Shown piece after piece: positions 1-9,473 of a DNA stretch of 33,833 nt. The DNA comes from Duncaniella sp. (GTDB lineage Bacteria > Bacteroidota > Bacteroidia > Bacteroidales > Muribaculaceae). The notes under the pieces were generated by a model. The model was not told where the DNA came from and ran no database searches. It worked only from the letters and a program-made list of their open reading frames with translations. Location: contig JAFLRW010000003.1 in the NCBI GenBank assembly GCA_022511285.1, positions 1 through 33,833 of the forward strand, written 5' to 3'. Numbering within the stretch: the first letter of the stretch is position 1; each line of letters begins with the position of its first letter. Position numbers and translations under genes: made by a program.

Positions 1-2674
1 CCAGAAGTTCGTTGTTATCCTCGATGGCTCCGGTGTTATCGGCGGCCGAAGCCACTTCAACGCCATCTACATATAGATACAGGGTCTTATTATAAGTGTC
101 GCGCACCATAACGACGTGATGCCACTCGTTGTCAAACCATTTGCCGGCATCTTTGACGTATGCTTGACTTTTCTCTTTATCGTCATCTATGGCAAAATAG
201 AGCACACCGTCTTTCAGCTCCAAGCCAATCCAATGGCCGGTGGCTCCGGTTTCGGCATTGGCTGAGTGTGAGCCTTTGTGAAAAATGTAGGCTGCAGTGT
301 CGTTTGATTTCATCCACATCTCGATGCTGAAGTCGCGTGCTCCGAGTTGTATGTCGGGATAGGCGGTCTGAGTATAGTAGGCGGTGCCGTCAAAGTAAGC
401 TGCACCACCTTTTTTGCCCTCTACAGCGGTGGCGGGAGTGGTGCCGGCTGAAACGGCCTCGCCCTCCACATGGTTGATGATAGTGGCCCCGACGTTGTCA
501 AACGAGTAGTAGGCGAGCGGCTTGAGCACTATCACGCGGTTCACTTTGAGCTTGATTTGATATTGGGCTTCATCACCCTCTACGGCTCCTGTGGTGCTGA
601 CGGTGACAATGTAGTCGCCCTCGGCTGTAGGTGTGCCGCTCAGTGTTCCTGTGAGTGTCGCGGCATCGTATGCCCAAGTCAGTCCCTCGGGGAGCTCGCC
701 GGCCACAAGACCGGTGGCGTTGCGCGCCTTGAGGCTCACGGGTTCGATGGCATCGCCGAGTGTCACCATCTGCGAGGAGGGACCCTTGCTCAGAAGGATA
801 GCTGCTTGGGTGTCAAATTCATCTTCAGGGGAGAAGCTGGGGTGGGGCGGCTGATTGTATGCCGTGTTCTGCCAAGCGATAGCCATACGATACTGATGGT
901 CTTGCATCAGTGTGTTTATCTTATAGTTGGTGGGTATGGTTGTGGTGAAGATGAGCAGGTCGCTCTGTGTAGTCCCGTCGTGGAGTATCACCTCCTCGCG
1001 CCAGTCGCCAAAGAGGTCGGCCTGGAGGTTAGGAGTATTCTTTGTGCCGTTGCAGGCTGCTGCGTTGCTGTATTGCGAGAAGTCGGCAATAGTGTGGATT
1101 TTCGAGAAATCGGGTTCCGGTTTTTGGATAATGGTGCCGTCGAGACACTCGTCGAGCAGATCGCCGTCCCAATATATGCGGAAGTTGATTGATGGGCGGT
1201 TGTTGGCTATCGCCACGCCCTGTGAGTAGACGCTTGCATCTGATGCAGCCCAATATTCATAGCCGGGATAGTTGGGCGAGACGTTGGCTGCAATGCCGCG
1301 ACCTATATCATTGCCGCTCTGAGGCTTGGAGAAGATAATGGTGCCGGTACGTGCATCGCGCATCTCGGTGTCGTAGGGGTATTTTGCCTCTTTTGATTCG
1401 TGAGGCATAAACACTTGCAGCCCTTCGCGGTCAGGTATCATCTTGGCCAAGTGAAGCGCATCGCCGTGACCCTCGATGTTGTCTGAGTTGGGGTTGGTGC
1501 GATAGAGGAGTTTTCCGTCGTGGTCCAGACAAGCGGCACCATAGACTATCTCATCCTTGCCATCGCCATCCACGTCGCCCACTGACAGAGCGTGTGCGCC
1601 CTCGCCCCAGAGGTCCTTGCCTTTGGTTTTAGATTCGTGGAACCATACTTCCTGCAATTGGTTGTTTTTGAAGTCGACGGCCCAAACGAAAGCACAGCGA
1701 TAGTATCCGCGGGCCATAATCACTGAGGGATGCAGGCCGTCGAGATAGGCCACACCGGCAAGATAGCGGTCTGCACGATTACAATATTCATCGCCCCAGA
1801 TGCTGGTGCTCACATAATCATAGGCGGGCTTGTAGGCTATCGTGCTAAGCGCTTCGCCGGTTTTGCCGGAGAAGCAGGTGAGGTATTCCTTGCCTCCGCG
1901 CACATGGCCGAGAATCTTGGAGGGATTATCGACGTGCATACGATAGTCTTCGGTCTCGCTGTCGCCGGGCATCAACACCCAGTTGCCTTTGCCGTCCTTT
2001 GTGCCGGGAGCGGTTTTGCAGATGAGTTCTGCCGAGCCGTCGCCGTCAAAGTCGTAGACCATAAACTGTGTATAGTGATTGCCAGAGCGGATGTTGTGCC
2101 CAAGGTCAATGCGCCACAGCTTTGTGCCGTCTAATTTGTAGCAGTCAATGATGGTCGGACCTGTAAAGCCTGACGATGCGCTGTCCTTAGCATCAGAGGG
2201 CATCCACTTTACAAAGAGTTCATATACGCCGTCGCCGTCAACATCGCCAACCGAGAGGTCGTCGGGAGTGTATGTATAGGAGTGCTTGGCGCCGTTGTCG
2301 GGACCCACTTGTCCTCCGGCGGGGCGGTCAAGATGGACCTTCATATATGGCTGGGCCCAAGCGGCACAGCTTCCGGTGTCGAAAGTCGTGCCGTTGGCTA
2401 TTGCGCGCACCTCGTAGGTGGCGCCTGCGGTGCCTGCGGCATCAGTGAAGTTGGTTTTACGCGAAATCGGCTCTGAGTTGATTTTTGTGCCGTCACGATA
2501 GATGTCAAAGGTGGTTTCCGGAGCATCAGTAACGAGCGCGCGCCAGGAGATAAAAACACCGGCGTCGCTGTTGACCGCAACTACGCCGCGGTCCAGATAC
2601 TCTGCCTGTGGAGTAGCGGCTGCGGCCGTGAGAGCCGTTGCTGCCAGACAAGTAAGCAGGGATTTTTTAATCAT
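1..2674 (-). CDS. Rhamnogalacturonan lyase (PL11-like) with C-terminal LamG/concanavalin-like domain; 3' end runs off the window
   Basis: Own translation from ATG at 2674 on the minus strand (not in the ORF track because it is edge-truncated): MIKKSLLTCLAATALTAAAATPQAEYLDRGVVAVNSDAGVFISWRALVTDAPETTFDIYRDGTKI...LSVGDVDGDGVYELFVKWMPSDAKDS...HVRGGKEYLTCFSGKTGEAL. The FG-GAP-like DVDGDG repeats and the GVFISWR..DIYRDG N-terminus are typical of PL11 enzymes. The distal part (...WFDNEWHHVVMVRD..LYLYVDGVEVASA) is LamG-like. Confidence 0.85.
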   Translation of the reverse strand, partial: MIKKSLLTCLAATALTAAAATPQAEYLDRGVVAVNSDAGVFISWRALVTDAPETTFDIYRDGTKINSEPISRKTNFTDAAGTAGATYEVRAIANGTTFDTGSCAAWAQPYMKVHLDRPAGGQVGPDNGAKHSYTYTPDDLSVGDVDGDGVYELFVKWMPSDAKDSASSGFTGPTIIDCYKLDGTKLWRIDLGHNIRSGNHYTQFMVYDFDGDGSAELICKTAPGTKDGKGNWVLMPGDSETEDYRMHVDNPSKILGHVRGGKEYLTCFSGKTGEALSTIAYKPAYDYVSTSIWGDEYCNRADRYLAGVAYLDGLHPSVIMARGYYRCAFVWAVDFKNNQLQEVWFHESKTKGKDLWGEGAHALSVGDVDGDGKDEIVYGAACLDHDGKLLYRTNPNSDNIEGHGDALHLAKMIPDREGLQVFMPHESKEAKYPYDTEMRDARTGTIIFSKPQSGNDIGRGIAANVSPNYPGYEYWAASDASVYSQGVAIANNRPSINFRIYWDGDLLDECLDGTIIQKPEPDFSKIHTIADFSQYSNAAACNGTKNTPNLQADLFGDWREEVILHDGTTQSDLLIFTTTIPTNYKINTLMQDHQYRMAIAWQNTAYNQPPHPSFSPEDEFDTQAAILLSKGPSSQMVTLGDAIEPVSLKARNATGLVAGELPEGLTWAYDAATLTGTLSGTPTAEGDYIVTVSTTGAVEGDEAQYQIKLKVNRVIVLKPLAYYSFDNVGATIINHVEGEAVSAGTTPATAVEGKKGGAAYFDGTAYYTQTAYPDIQLGARDFSIEMWMKSNDTAAYIFHKGSHSANAETGATGHWIGLELKDGVLYFAIDDDKEKSQAYVKDAGKWFDNEWHHVVMVRDTYNKTLYLYVDGVEVASAADNTGAIEDNNELL

Positions 2675-2708
2675 TTGGTATTGGATTATGGGGTTAAGTC
2701 TGAATGTT

Positions 2709-2752
2709 TAAGGCAAATAGGGCTCGATGGCTTTTAAGCCCTATTTGCCTTA
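2709..2752 (-). terminator. 16-bp perfect inverted repeat between asnS and the PL11 gene; probable terminator
   Basis: taaggcaaatagggct (2709-2724) / agccctatttgcctta (2737-2752), 12-nt loop, in the asnS 3' intergenic region. No strong U-tract on the minus side. Confidence 0.55.
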
Positions 2753-2781
2753 TATTTAGGAGTTGCTTGTGTGTGCTCAAA

Positions 2782-4173
2782 TCAGAATTCTGCCTTGCCC
2801 GGTGTGCGCGGGAAGGGGATTACGTCGCGGATGTTTGTCATACCGGTGACAAAGAGCACCAGACGCTCAAATCCGAGACCAAAACCTGAGTGAGGCACGG
2901 TGCCGAAACGGCGGGTGTCGAGATACCACCACATATCTTTCATGGGGATATGCAGCTCTTCGATGCGTGTGAGCAGTTTATCATAGTCAGCCTCGCGCTC
3001 CGAGCCTCCTATTATCTCTCCGATATGTGGGAATAGCACATCCATAGCGCGGACGGTCTTGCCGTCCTCGTTCTGCTTCATATAGAATGCCTTGATTTCC
3101 TTGGGATAGTCGGTGAGGATTACAGGCTTCTTGAAATGCTCCTCCACAAGATAACGCTCATGCTCGCTCTGGAGGTCGGTGCCCCAGTGGACGGGGAACT
3201 CAAATTTCTTGCCCGAAGCTTCAAGGATTTTCACACCCTCGCCGTAGGGGAGGCGCACGAAGTCATTCTCTACCACAAACTTAAGACGCTCGGTCAGCCC
3301 TTTGTCAAAACGCTCTTCGAGGAATTTGATATCGTCTTCACAGTTCTCGAGAGCGTAGGTGATACAGTATTTCAGAAATTCCTCTGCGAGGTCCATATTG
3401 TCTGTGATGTCATAGAATGCCATTTCGGGTTCTATCATCCAGAACTCTGAGAGGTGGCGCGGAGTGTTGGAGTTTTCAGCGCGGAATGTGGGACCAAATG
3501 TGTAAATCTGCCCTAAGGCCGTGGCTCCGAGCTCTCCTTCAAGCTGGCCGGATACGGTCAGTGAGGTGTGTTTCCCAAAGAAGTCTTTTGAGTAGTCTGT
3601 TTTTCCCTCTTCAGTCTTGGGGAGGTTGTCGAGGTCAAGTGTCGTGACCTGGAACATTGCTCCGGCACCTTCGGCGTCAGAGGCTGTGATGAGGGGAGTG
3701 TGGAGGTAATAGAACCCTCTCTCGTTGAAAAACTTGTGGATGGCAAATGCCAGTGCGCTACGCACTCTGAGCACAGCCCCGAAGAAGTTTGAACGCGGAC
3801 GAAGATGTGCTATCTCGCGCATGTATTCAAGCGTGTGTCCCTTCTTCTGCAGGGGGTATGTTGCGGGGTCGGCGGTGCCATACAGTTCAAGGGTGTCGGC
3901 CTGTATTTCACAGCTCTGGCCCTTGCCCATTGACTCCACCAATTTGCCTGTGACACGGATGCTTGAGCCGGTGGTGACCGGTTTTAGTTCTTCATCCGTG
4001 AATTTGGTCATATCGAGCACCACTTGGATGTTGTTGATAGTGGAGCCGTCGTTGAGCTGTATGAACTGCACATGCTTGTTTCCGCGGCGAGTGCGCACCC
4101 AGCCTTTAGCTTCTACTACGGTGCCTATAAGGCTCGGCGTGGTGAGCAGATTCTTTATGCTTGTTCGTTTCAT
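2782..4173 (-). CDS. asnS: Asparagine--tRNA ligase
   Basis: 463-aa ORF; class II aaRS features ([60 protein letters not shown]) and an N-terminal OB fold. Confidence 0.97.
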   Translation of the reverse strand: MKRTSIKNLLTTPSLIGTVVEAKGWVRTRRGNKHVQFIQLNDGSTINNIQVVLDMTKFTDEELKPVTTGSSIRVTGKLVESMGKGQSCEIQADTLELYGTADPATYPLQKKGHTLEYMREIAHLRPRSNFFGAVLRVRSALAFAIHKFFNERGFYYLHTPLITASDAEGAGAMFQVTTLDLDNLPKTEEGKTDYSKDFFGKHTSLTVSGQLEGELGATALGQIYTFGPTFRAENSNTPRHLSEFWMIEPEMAFYDITDNMDLAEEFLKYCITYALENCEDDIKFLEERFDKGLTERLKFVVENDFVRLPYGEGVKILEASGKKFEFPVHWGTDLQSEHERYLVEEHFKKPVILTDYPKEIKAFYMKQNEDGKTVRAMDVLFPHIGEIIGGSEREADYDKLLTRIEELHIPMKDMWWYLDTRRFGTVPHSGFGLGFERLVLFVTGMTNIRDVIPFPRTPGKAEF

Positions 4174-4198
4174 TATGTATCTATGATGTCAGAGATGT

Positions 4199-5692
4199 TT
4201 ATTCAAATGAGCCCATTTTGAGGAAATTAACCTCCTCCTGTGTGAGGTAGCGCCAGCGTCCGCGGGGTAGATTTTTCTTGGTGAGGCCGGCAAAATAGAC
4301 GCGGTCAAGTTTGGTGACATGATAGCCGAGATGTTCGAAGATTCGGCGCACTATGCGGTTGCGGCCTGAATGAATCTCAATACCAGCCTGATTGCGGTCA
4401 GTCTCGGTGGCGTATGATATTGCGTCGGCGTGGATAGGCCCGTCCTCAAGCTCGATGCCGTCGGCAATGCGCTGCATATCCTCTTCGGCAATATCCTTGT
4501 CAGTCCACACGTGATAGATTTTTTTCTTCACAAATTTGGGGTGTGTGAGCTTAGAGGCCAAGTCGCCGTCGTTGGTGAGCAGGAGCACACCTGTGGTGTT
4601 GCGGTCGAGACGCCCTACGGGATAGACACGCTCTTCGCAAGCCCCTTTGATGATGTCAAGCACTGTGAGGCGGCCATTCGGGTCGTCGGATGTGGTGACG
4701 CAGTCTTTGGGCTTGTTGAGCAGAATGTAGCATTTGCTTTCAAGTGTCACCACTTTGCCGTCATATTCCACAACGTCGCTGTGTGTGATTTTGGTGCCAA
4801 GTTCGGTGACCACTTCGCCGTTCACTTTTACAAGGCCGTTCTGGATATACTCATCGGCTTCTCTACGAGAGCATATTCCGGCGTTGGCCATGTATTTGTT
4901 GAGGCGAATCTGTTCGTTAGGATCTGGCACTTCTACCTCGTACTGTATGCGTTTAGGACGCGGGGTGAAGCTGCGGCCACCTTGTGGCATCCCGTATTGG
5001 TTCTGGCGCTGAGGCTTGCCCCCTTGGCGATTATTGTTGTATCCCCCCTGGCGGTTATTGTTGTAATAACCTCCTTGGCGGTTGTTATTGTATCCACCCT
5101 GGCGAGGCTGATATCCGCCCTGGTCGTTATTGTATTCGCCTTGCTGCTGGCGGGGTTGGTATCCCCCCTGGCGGTTGTTATATCCGTTTTGGCGGGGTTG
5201 ATACCCTCCCTGACGGTTGTTGTATCCGCCCTGGCGGTTATAGTTGTTGTGGCGTGGCTGATAGCCTGTCTGTTCGCCCTCGGCAGCTTCAGTCTGTTCT
5301 GTTGCTATGCCCTCTGTGGGTTGTCCCTCGGTGTGAGGCACATAGGGACGGTATCCCCCTTGTTGATATCCCCCTTGGCGATTGTTATAGCGAGGCTGAT
5401 ATCCACCCTGGCGGTGATAACCATTGTTATTATTATAGCGAGGCTGATATCCTCCTTGACGGTTGTAGCCGCCGCCATTATTGTTATAGCGAGGCTGATA
5501 CCCTGTGTGGCGAGGTTGGTAACCCCCTTGGTAATGTTGTTGCCCCTCTTCCGCGCTTTTCTGTTCAGCGGAGTAATCTGTAGTAGAAGAATATGACGAC
5601 AATAATTCACTGCCCGTCTCCGGATTATCGGAAGAGACAGGGCGCGGAGCGCTTATGCGCGGGCGTTTGCCTTTCTTTTCGTTGCTATCCAT
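4199..5692 (-). CDS. RluB/RsuA-family rRNA pseudouridine synthase with long N-terminal low-complexity domain
   Basis: 497-aa ORF. S4 domain (IRLNKYMANAGICSRREADEYIQNGLVKVNG) and RsuA-type catalytic motif (VYPVGRLDRNTTGVLLLTNDGDLASKLTHPKFVKKKIYHV; GRNRIVRRIFEHLGYHVTKLDRVYFAGL). Confidence 0.93.
   Translation of the reverse strand: MDSNEKKGKRPRISAPRPVSSDNPETGSELLSSYSSTTDYSAEQKSAEEGQQHYQGGYQPRHTGYQPRYNNNGGGYNRQGGYQPRYNNNNGYHRQGGYQPRYNNRQGGYQQGGYRPYVPHTEGQPTEGIATEQTEAAEGEQTGYQPRHNNYNRQGGYNNRQGGYQPRQNGYNNRQGGYQPRQQQGEYNNDQGGYQPRQGGYNNNRQGGYYNNNRQGGYNNNRQGGKPQRQNQYGMPQGGRSFTPRPKRIQYEVEVPDPNEQIRLNKYMANAGICSRREADEYIQNGLVKVNGEVVTELGTKITHSDVVEYDGKVVTLESKCYILLNKPKDCVTTSDDPNGRLTVLDIIKGACEERVYPVGRLDRNTTGVLLLTNDGDLASKLTHPKFVKKKIYHVWTDKDIAEEDMQRIADGIELEDGPIHADAISYATETDRNQAGIEIHSGRNRIVRRIFEHLGYHVTKLDRVYFAGLTKKNLPRGRWRYLTQEEVNFLKMGSFE
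4975..5535 (-). repeat. Imperfect tandem coding repeats (GGYQPR.NN.NRQ units) in the pseudouridine synthase gene
   Basis: Many copies of YQPRYNNN / NRQGGY / YQPRQ in the translation; degenerate nucleotide repeats such as 'ctggcggttattgttgta'. Confidence 0.9.
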
Positions 5693-5844
5693 AACTGATT
5701 TTCCTTTTTCGAGCCGGCCTCCCGGTCGTTCTTGTTAATTGTAATATTTGTGGAGTCTCTCTATAAAGAACCTTATTGGAACTTGATTTATATTTTTTGA
5801 ACCTTAATTTGTGTATATGAACAGCATATAGTATGCTATGTTTG

Positions 5845-5875
5845 CAAAAATACGCAAAAAAATCGATATAACAAT
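5845..5875 (-). promoter_or_regulatory. Putative Bacteroidales housekeeping promoter for the rluB-like/asnS operon
   Basis: Minus strand -7 TATTTTTG (plus CAAAAATA 5845-5852) fits TAnnTTTG. ATTG lies about 19 bp upstream, a 3/4 match to the -33 TTTG. Confidence 0.4.
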
Positions 5876-5907
5876 GATAAATGCGTCAAAATTAGTAACT
5901 TTGAAAA

Positions 5908-6759
5908 ATGAAAGCAAAAATATTAACCATTTTGGTCGCCGTAAGCGCCCTTATCGGGCTTGCACAGACCTCTAAAACAACATTTTCAATGTCAGAACAA
6001 TCAAATGCGGGCGCTGATGTAAAAGTGCTCCTTAACACCTCGGTGGGCGACATCACCATTCTTCTCTACGGTGACACGCCTCGCCATCGTGACAATTTCA
6101 TAGCGCGAGTGAAGGCCGGCGACTATGACGGTGTGCTGTTTCATCGTGTGATTGACGATTTTATGGTGCAGACAGGCGACCCTACTTCTAAAAATGCTCC
6201 CAAGGGGAAGATGCTTGGCGGCGGCGACTCGGGGACACCTATTGATGCCGAAATTCTGTATCCCGAGCACTATCATCACCGCGGAGCCCTTGCCGCCGCT
6301 CGTCTTGGCGACAATGTTAACCCCGAGAGGCGGTCGTCAGGCTCACAGTTTTATATCGTCACCGGTAAGAAGTATACTCCGGCCCAGCTTGACCAGATGG
6401 AGCAGCAGGCTTTGATGAGACATAAACAGGATGTGTTTAATCAGCTTTGCGTTGAGCATCACGACTCTATTATGGCTTTGCGCCGCAATAGAGACCAAGT
6501 GGGTCTGCAGGCGCTGCAGGCGCAGCTCGTCAAGGAGACTGAGGCAAAGACGGCCGGCGATACGTCGCTCTATACTCCCGAAATGCGTGAAGCCTATATG
6601 CGGGTAGGAGGCACTCCTCATCTTGACGGCACATACACCGTATTCGGCAAGGTGCTTGAGGGGATGGATGTTGTGGAGAAGATTGAGGCGTCCGAGACTG
6701 ACGCTCACGATCGTCCGCTCGAAGATATAAAGATTATTTCAGCCAAGGTGATTCAATGA
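5908..6759 (+). CDS. Cyclophilin-type peptidyl-prolyl cis-trans isomerase, exported
   Basis: 283 aa; signal-like N-terminus, then VLLNTSVGDITILLYGDTPRHRDNFIARVKAGDYDGVLFHRVIDDFMVQTGDPTS...GSQFYIVTG...YTVFGKVLEGMDVVEKI. Confidence 0.95.
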   Translation: MKAKILTILVAVSALIGLAQTSKTTFSMSEQSNAGADVKVLLNTSVGDITILLYGDTPRHRDNFIARVKAGDYDGVLFHRVIDDFMVQTGDPTSKNAPKGKMLGGGDSGTPIDAEILYPEHYHHRGALAAARLGDNVNPERRSSGSQFYIVTGKKYTPAQLDQMEQQALMRHKQDVFNQLCVEHHDSIMALRRNRDQVGLQALQAQLVKETEAKTAGDTSLYTPEMREAYMRVGGTPHLDGTYTVFGKVLEGMDVVEKIEASETDAHDRPLEDIKIISAKVIQ

Positions 6760-7655
6760 AAAATGCTGTCAGGGGTAATCTCTTTGGCGAGAACAATTCC
6801 TGACGGAGCAATTAGATAGAGAGAGGGCAACGTGCGGATAACGTATGTGCCCTCTTCCTGTAGGGTGCCGTCGTCATAGCCTGCGAGCCACTCTTTGGGG
6901 AAATTGCTCAATGTGTCGAGCCATAATTTATGCTCTTCGCCTGAGTAGATGGCCAGGACTGTAAGTGAACCGTCTGTTACAGCTGCTGTTATTCGGGTGT
7001 CGGCGGTCAGTTGGTCCATTACCTCGCGACAGTGAGAGCAGTCGGGATCATAGAATATCAACAGTAGGCGTGAGGAGGGGGCGGAGACTGTTGCAAGTGT
7101 TTTGTACAGAGATGTTTTGGCTCCGGATGGGGTCAGATACGGAAAATCAGAACAATTGTCGCCGGGACGATTCTTCAAGGCTCCGTCAAGCAGCATCCGC
7201 TGTCGGAGTTTTGCCATTTCGGCCACTGAATCATCTGCAATATAGCTGTGAAGGAACAGTATGAAATATTCCTCCGAGGCCACAGGCGATTCGATGTCAT
7301 AGAGATATCTTTCTGCGATATCCGCTATCAGGTATAAATCATTGTCGTTTTTGGCGGATATGTCAACGAGTCTATCGAATGCTGCCTGTCGGCTCTGATC
7401 CGAGGCGTATGGAAAGACCGAAATGAAATCGGCAAATGATTGTTCGACCGATATGCGAGAATAGGCTCTGAACCCTAAAGAGTCGGCTCCCACCGTATCC
7501 CAAAAGTGAGTGATGATGTAATCGGCTCTCTCTTGCGGAAGGCGTATGGAGGCCGGGACTTCAGGTAGAGGAATCGTTTGAGCGGAGGGAGCAGACGCCG
7601 AAGCAAGTCCGACAATAGCAAATAGCAATAGCCTTAGGATTTTCATCGGTGGCAT
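6753..7655 (-). CDS. Exported thioredoxin-like protein (DUF5106-type); last gene of the fimbrial operon
   Basis: Signal-like N-terminus (MKILRLLLFAIVGLASASAPSAQ) and a thioredoxin-like active site LLLIFYDPDCSHCREVMDQL with cis-Pro region IRTLPSLYLI. Starts 4 nt after the upstream ORF. Confidence 0.75.
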   Translation of the reverse strand: MPPMKILRLLLFAIVGLASASAPSAQTIPLPEVPASIRLPQERADYIITHFWDTVGADSLGFRAYSRISVEQSFADFISVFPYASDQSRQAAFDRLVDISAKNDNDLYLIADIAERYLYDIESPVASEEYFILFLHSYIADDSVAEMAKLRQRMLLDGALKNRPGDNCSDFPYLTPSGAKTSLYKTLATVSAPSSRLLLIFYDPDCSHCREVMDQLTADTRITAAVTDGSLTVLAIYSGEEHKLWLDTLSNFPKEWLAGYDDGTLQEEGTYVIRTLPSLYLIAPSGIVLAKEITPDSIFH

Positions 7656-7659
7656 AGGG

Positions 7660-9444
7660 CTACTTGAAGGAGATATCGTCAGAGCTAAAGTCCTGGCAAG
7701 AAAATTCTATCTCTCCACAGCCGTTGCTGTCAGCCACTCCGCGTTTAGCGCTCAGCACAATGCGATAGACGTGATTGCGCATCAGGGGATAGGGGATAAT
7801 ATTGGTGTTGAGAGCGTTGCTGATCACCTTCTGCTCAAATCCATTGGTGCCGCCAATGGTATTGCTGGGATTATTGTTGCTATATGTTCCCGATATCGCC
7901 GGATTGTTTTTAGAGTAGTCAACGATTGGCACTGAATAGAGTGTGTTAGTGCTCCCACTCTTAATGTTGAACATCCAATATATCAAGGTCGGTTTGCCGC
8001 TATCCGAGTCCCCGAGTTTTGCAAGGTTTGAGGGGTCTGACACATTTCGTTCACCCGTGTAGACCACGATGTGATAGTAGTTGTCAGTGTACATCGAGGT
8101 CAGATTCACGCGGTTGTCGCATCTTACGATGCCGTTACGTTGGGTCACCGGGTTGAATATCTGAGGGTAGGGAAGGTCTTCAGTTTCTGCTACCACATTT
8201 TTAGCTCCATACGAGCCGAATGTCCAGCCTTTCTTTTTCCAGGCGCCGTAGAACCAACTGAGGCGTTGTCTGAGTTTGTCGAACGAGCCTTTTGCATCTG
8301 TCGGGTCGCCGGTGCGAATCAACGCGCCATATCGGTGGATAGCTTCCCATTCGCACCCGTTATCGTGGTCTTCTTTCCAGATACTATCGGTGGGCGACCA
8401 CACATTCATAGGCTCGCAACGGGCGTAGATGTTGGAGTAGCGCAGGGTGATATAGTCGGGAAAATTGTAAGTTTTTGGGATTAGGAGTTCCAATTTAATC
8501 ACAGAGCGGAGCAGTGAGATGCTACGATGCTGATAACCGGGAAGGTCGCCGGAGGTCAATGACGAGAGATTGAAAGGAGTGCCCGGCACCCAGTTGTCAA
8601 TTTTGTTGAAACGCTGGATGCCATACATAGGAATGGGGTAATCTTTGCTTGGAAGACGCCAGCAGCGGTTGCCATAGGAGTCCTTAATGCCGTTGTCATC
8701 GAGGTTTGCTCCATGGTCCACCCAACAGGATGTGGAACTTAGAAGCAGACGACGATTGGGGTCGGTCTCTTTAGTGTTTACCCCCATAATGTATTCATAC
8801 AGGCCCTCACCGTTGATGATATTGGTGTTGCCTTTATCGGTGTAGATGGGGTCCCACTGTGCGTGGTGAAGGTCAAAGACGGTTTTTATCCCCATATCCG
8901 ACCTGTCCCAGTTAGGTCCGGAATTGTCAAATCGTTTTTCTTTACCTTCCAGTTTGTTGATAAGGTCGGGATAGCACTCAACCTCCGGGCGGTTGGCTAA
9001 TATGGCAATCTTGAATTCATGGTTGGTAATGGAGTCGCGGATGGAGGGCCAATCCCAATCATAGGGGGTGTCGTTGCCCGATGAATAAAACGGCACGGAG
9101 ACAAACCACTCGGAAAAGTTGTCGGAGCTGTTTAATTTCTTCACGCGACGACTCTTTGACTCAAAGAGGAATCTATCCTTGTAGTCAAAGAACAGCACAC
9201 GAAACTTTTCAGGATTGATATAGTTCTCAATCTCCTCCATAGGGTTTTCTTCTCTGACGGCGGTGACACCGCCCATCTTATCGAGCGTGACGGAGAGATT
9301 GAGGGTAAATCCCTCCTGATAGTCCTCAAGCAGGCTCTCTTCAGTTGAGTCTGTCGGGGCCATGATTTCATCGTCAGAGCAGGCCGGGAGGAGTAGGCCT
9401 ATGAGCAGAGGGATGAGGAATGTATATCGAAGATTAGCTAACAT
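7660..9444 (-). CDS. Cys-containing fimbrial tip/accessory lipoprotein (Mfa/FimA-like locus)
   Basis: 594 aa; lipobox-like LLLPACSDDE; position in the fimbrial operon; multiple Cys after the lipobox (TSCW, NRCW, ARCE, GCEW, VRCD, GCGEIEFSC). Confidence 0.6.
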   Translation of the reverse strand: MLANLRYTFLIPLLIGLLLPACSDDEIMAPTDSTEESLLEDYQEGFTLNLSVTLDKMGGVTAVREENPMEEIENYINPEKFRVLFFDYKDRFLFESKSRRVKKLNSSDNFSEWFVSVPFYSSGNDTPYDWDWPSIRDSITNHEFKIAILANRPEVECYPDLINKLEGKEKRFDNSGPNWDRSDMGIKTVFDLHHAQWDPIYTDKGNTNIINGEGLYEYIMGVNTKETDPNRRLLLSSTSCWVDHGANLDDNGIKDSYGNRCWRLPSKDYPIPMYGIQRFNKIDNWVPGTPFNLSSLTSGDLPGYQHRSISLLRSVIKLELLIPKTYNFPDYITLRYSNIYARCEPMNVWSPTDSIWKEDHDNGCEWEAIHRYGALIRTGDPTDAKGSFDKLRQRLSWFYGAWKKKGWTFGSYGAKNVVAETEDLPYPQIFNPVTQRNGIVRCDNRVNLTSMYTDNYYHIVVYTGERNVSDPSNLAKLGDSDSGKPTLIYWMFNIKSGSTNTLYSVPIVDYSKNNPAISGTYSNNNPSNTIGGTNGFEQKVISNALNTNIIPYPLMRNHVYRIVLSAKRGVADSNGCGEIEFSCQDFSSDDISFK

Positions 9445-9473
9445 TTACAATGAGAGTGAAGTGTATTTTGCGG

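Noticed and set aside
470-1192. 240-aa plus-strand ORF
   Set aside because: Lies antisense to the PL11 gene reading frame (1-2674, minus); low-complexity V/G/C-rich translation typical of a shadow ORF.
4975-5535. CRISPR-like or VNTR array
   Set aside because: The units are short, degenerate and in frame with protein repeats; there are no unique spacers and no cas genes.
4430-5596. 388-aa plus-strand ORF with repetitive hydrophobic sequence
   Set aside because: Antisense to the RluB-like gene; the repeats are the mirror of the YQPR/NRQGGY codons. No independent domain.
6753-6759. Overlap of cyclophilin and DUF5106-type gene ends
   Set aside because: A 7-nt tail-to-tail overlap is common in compact genomes; no special structure was found.
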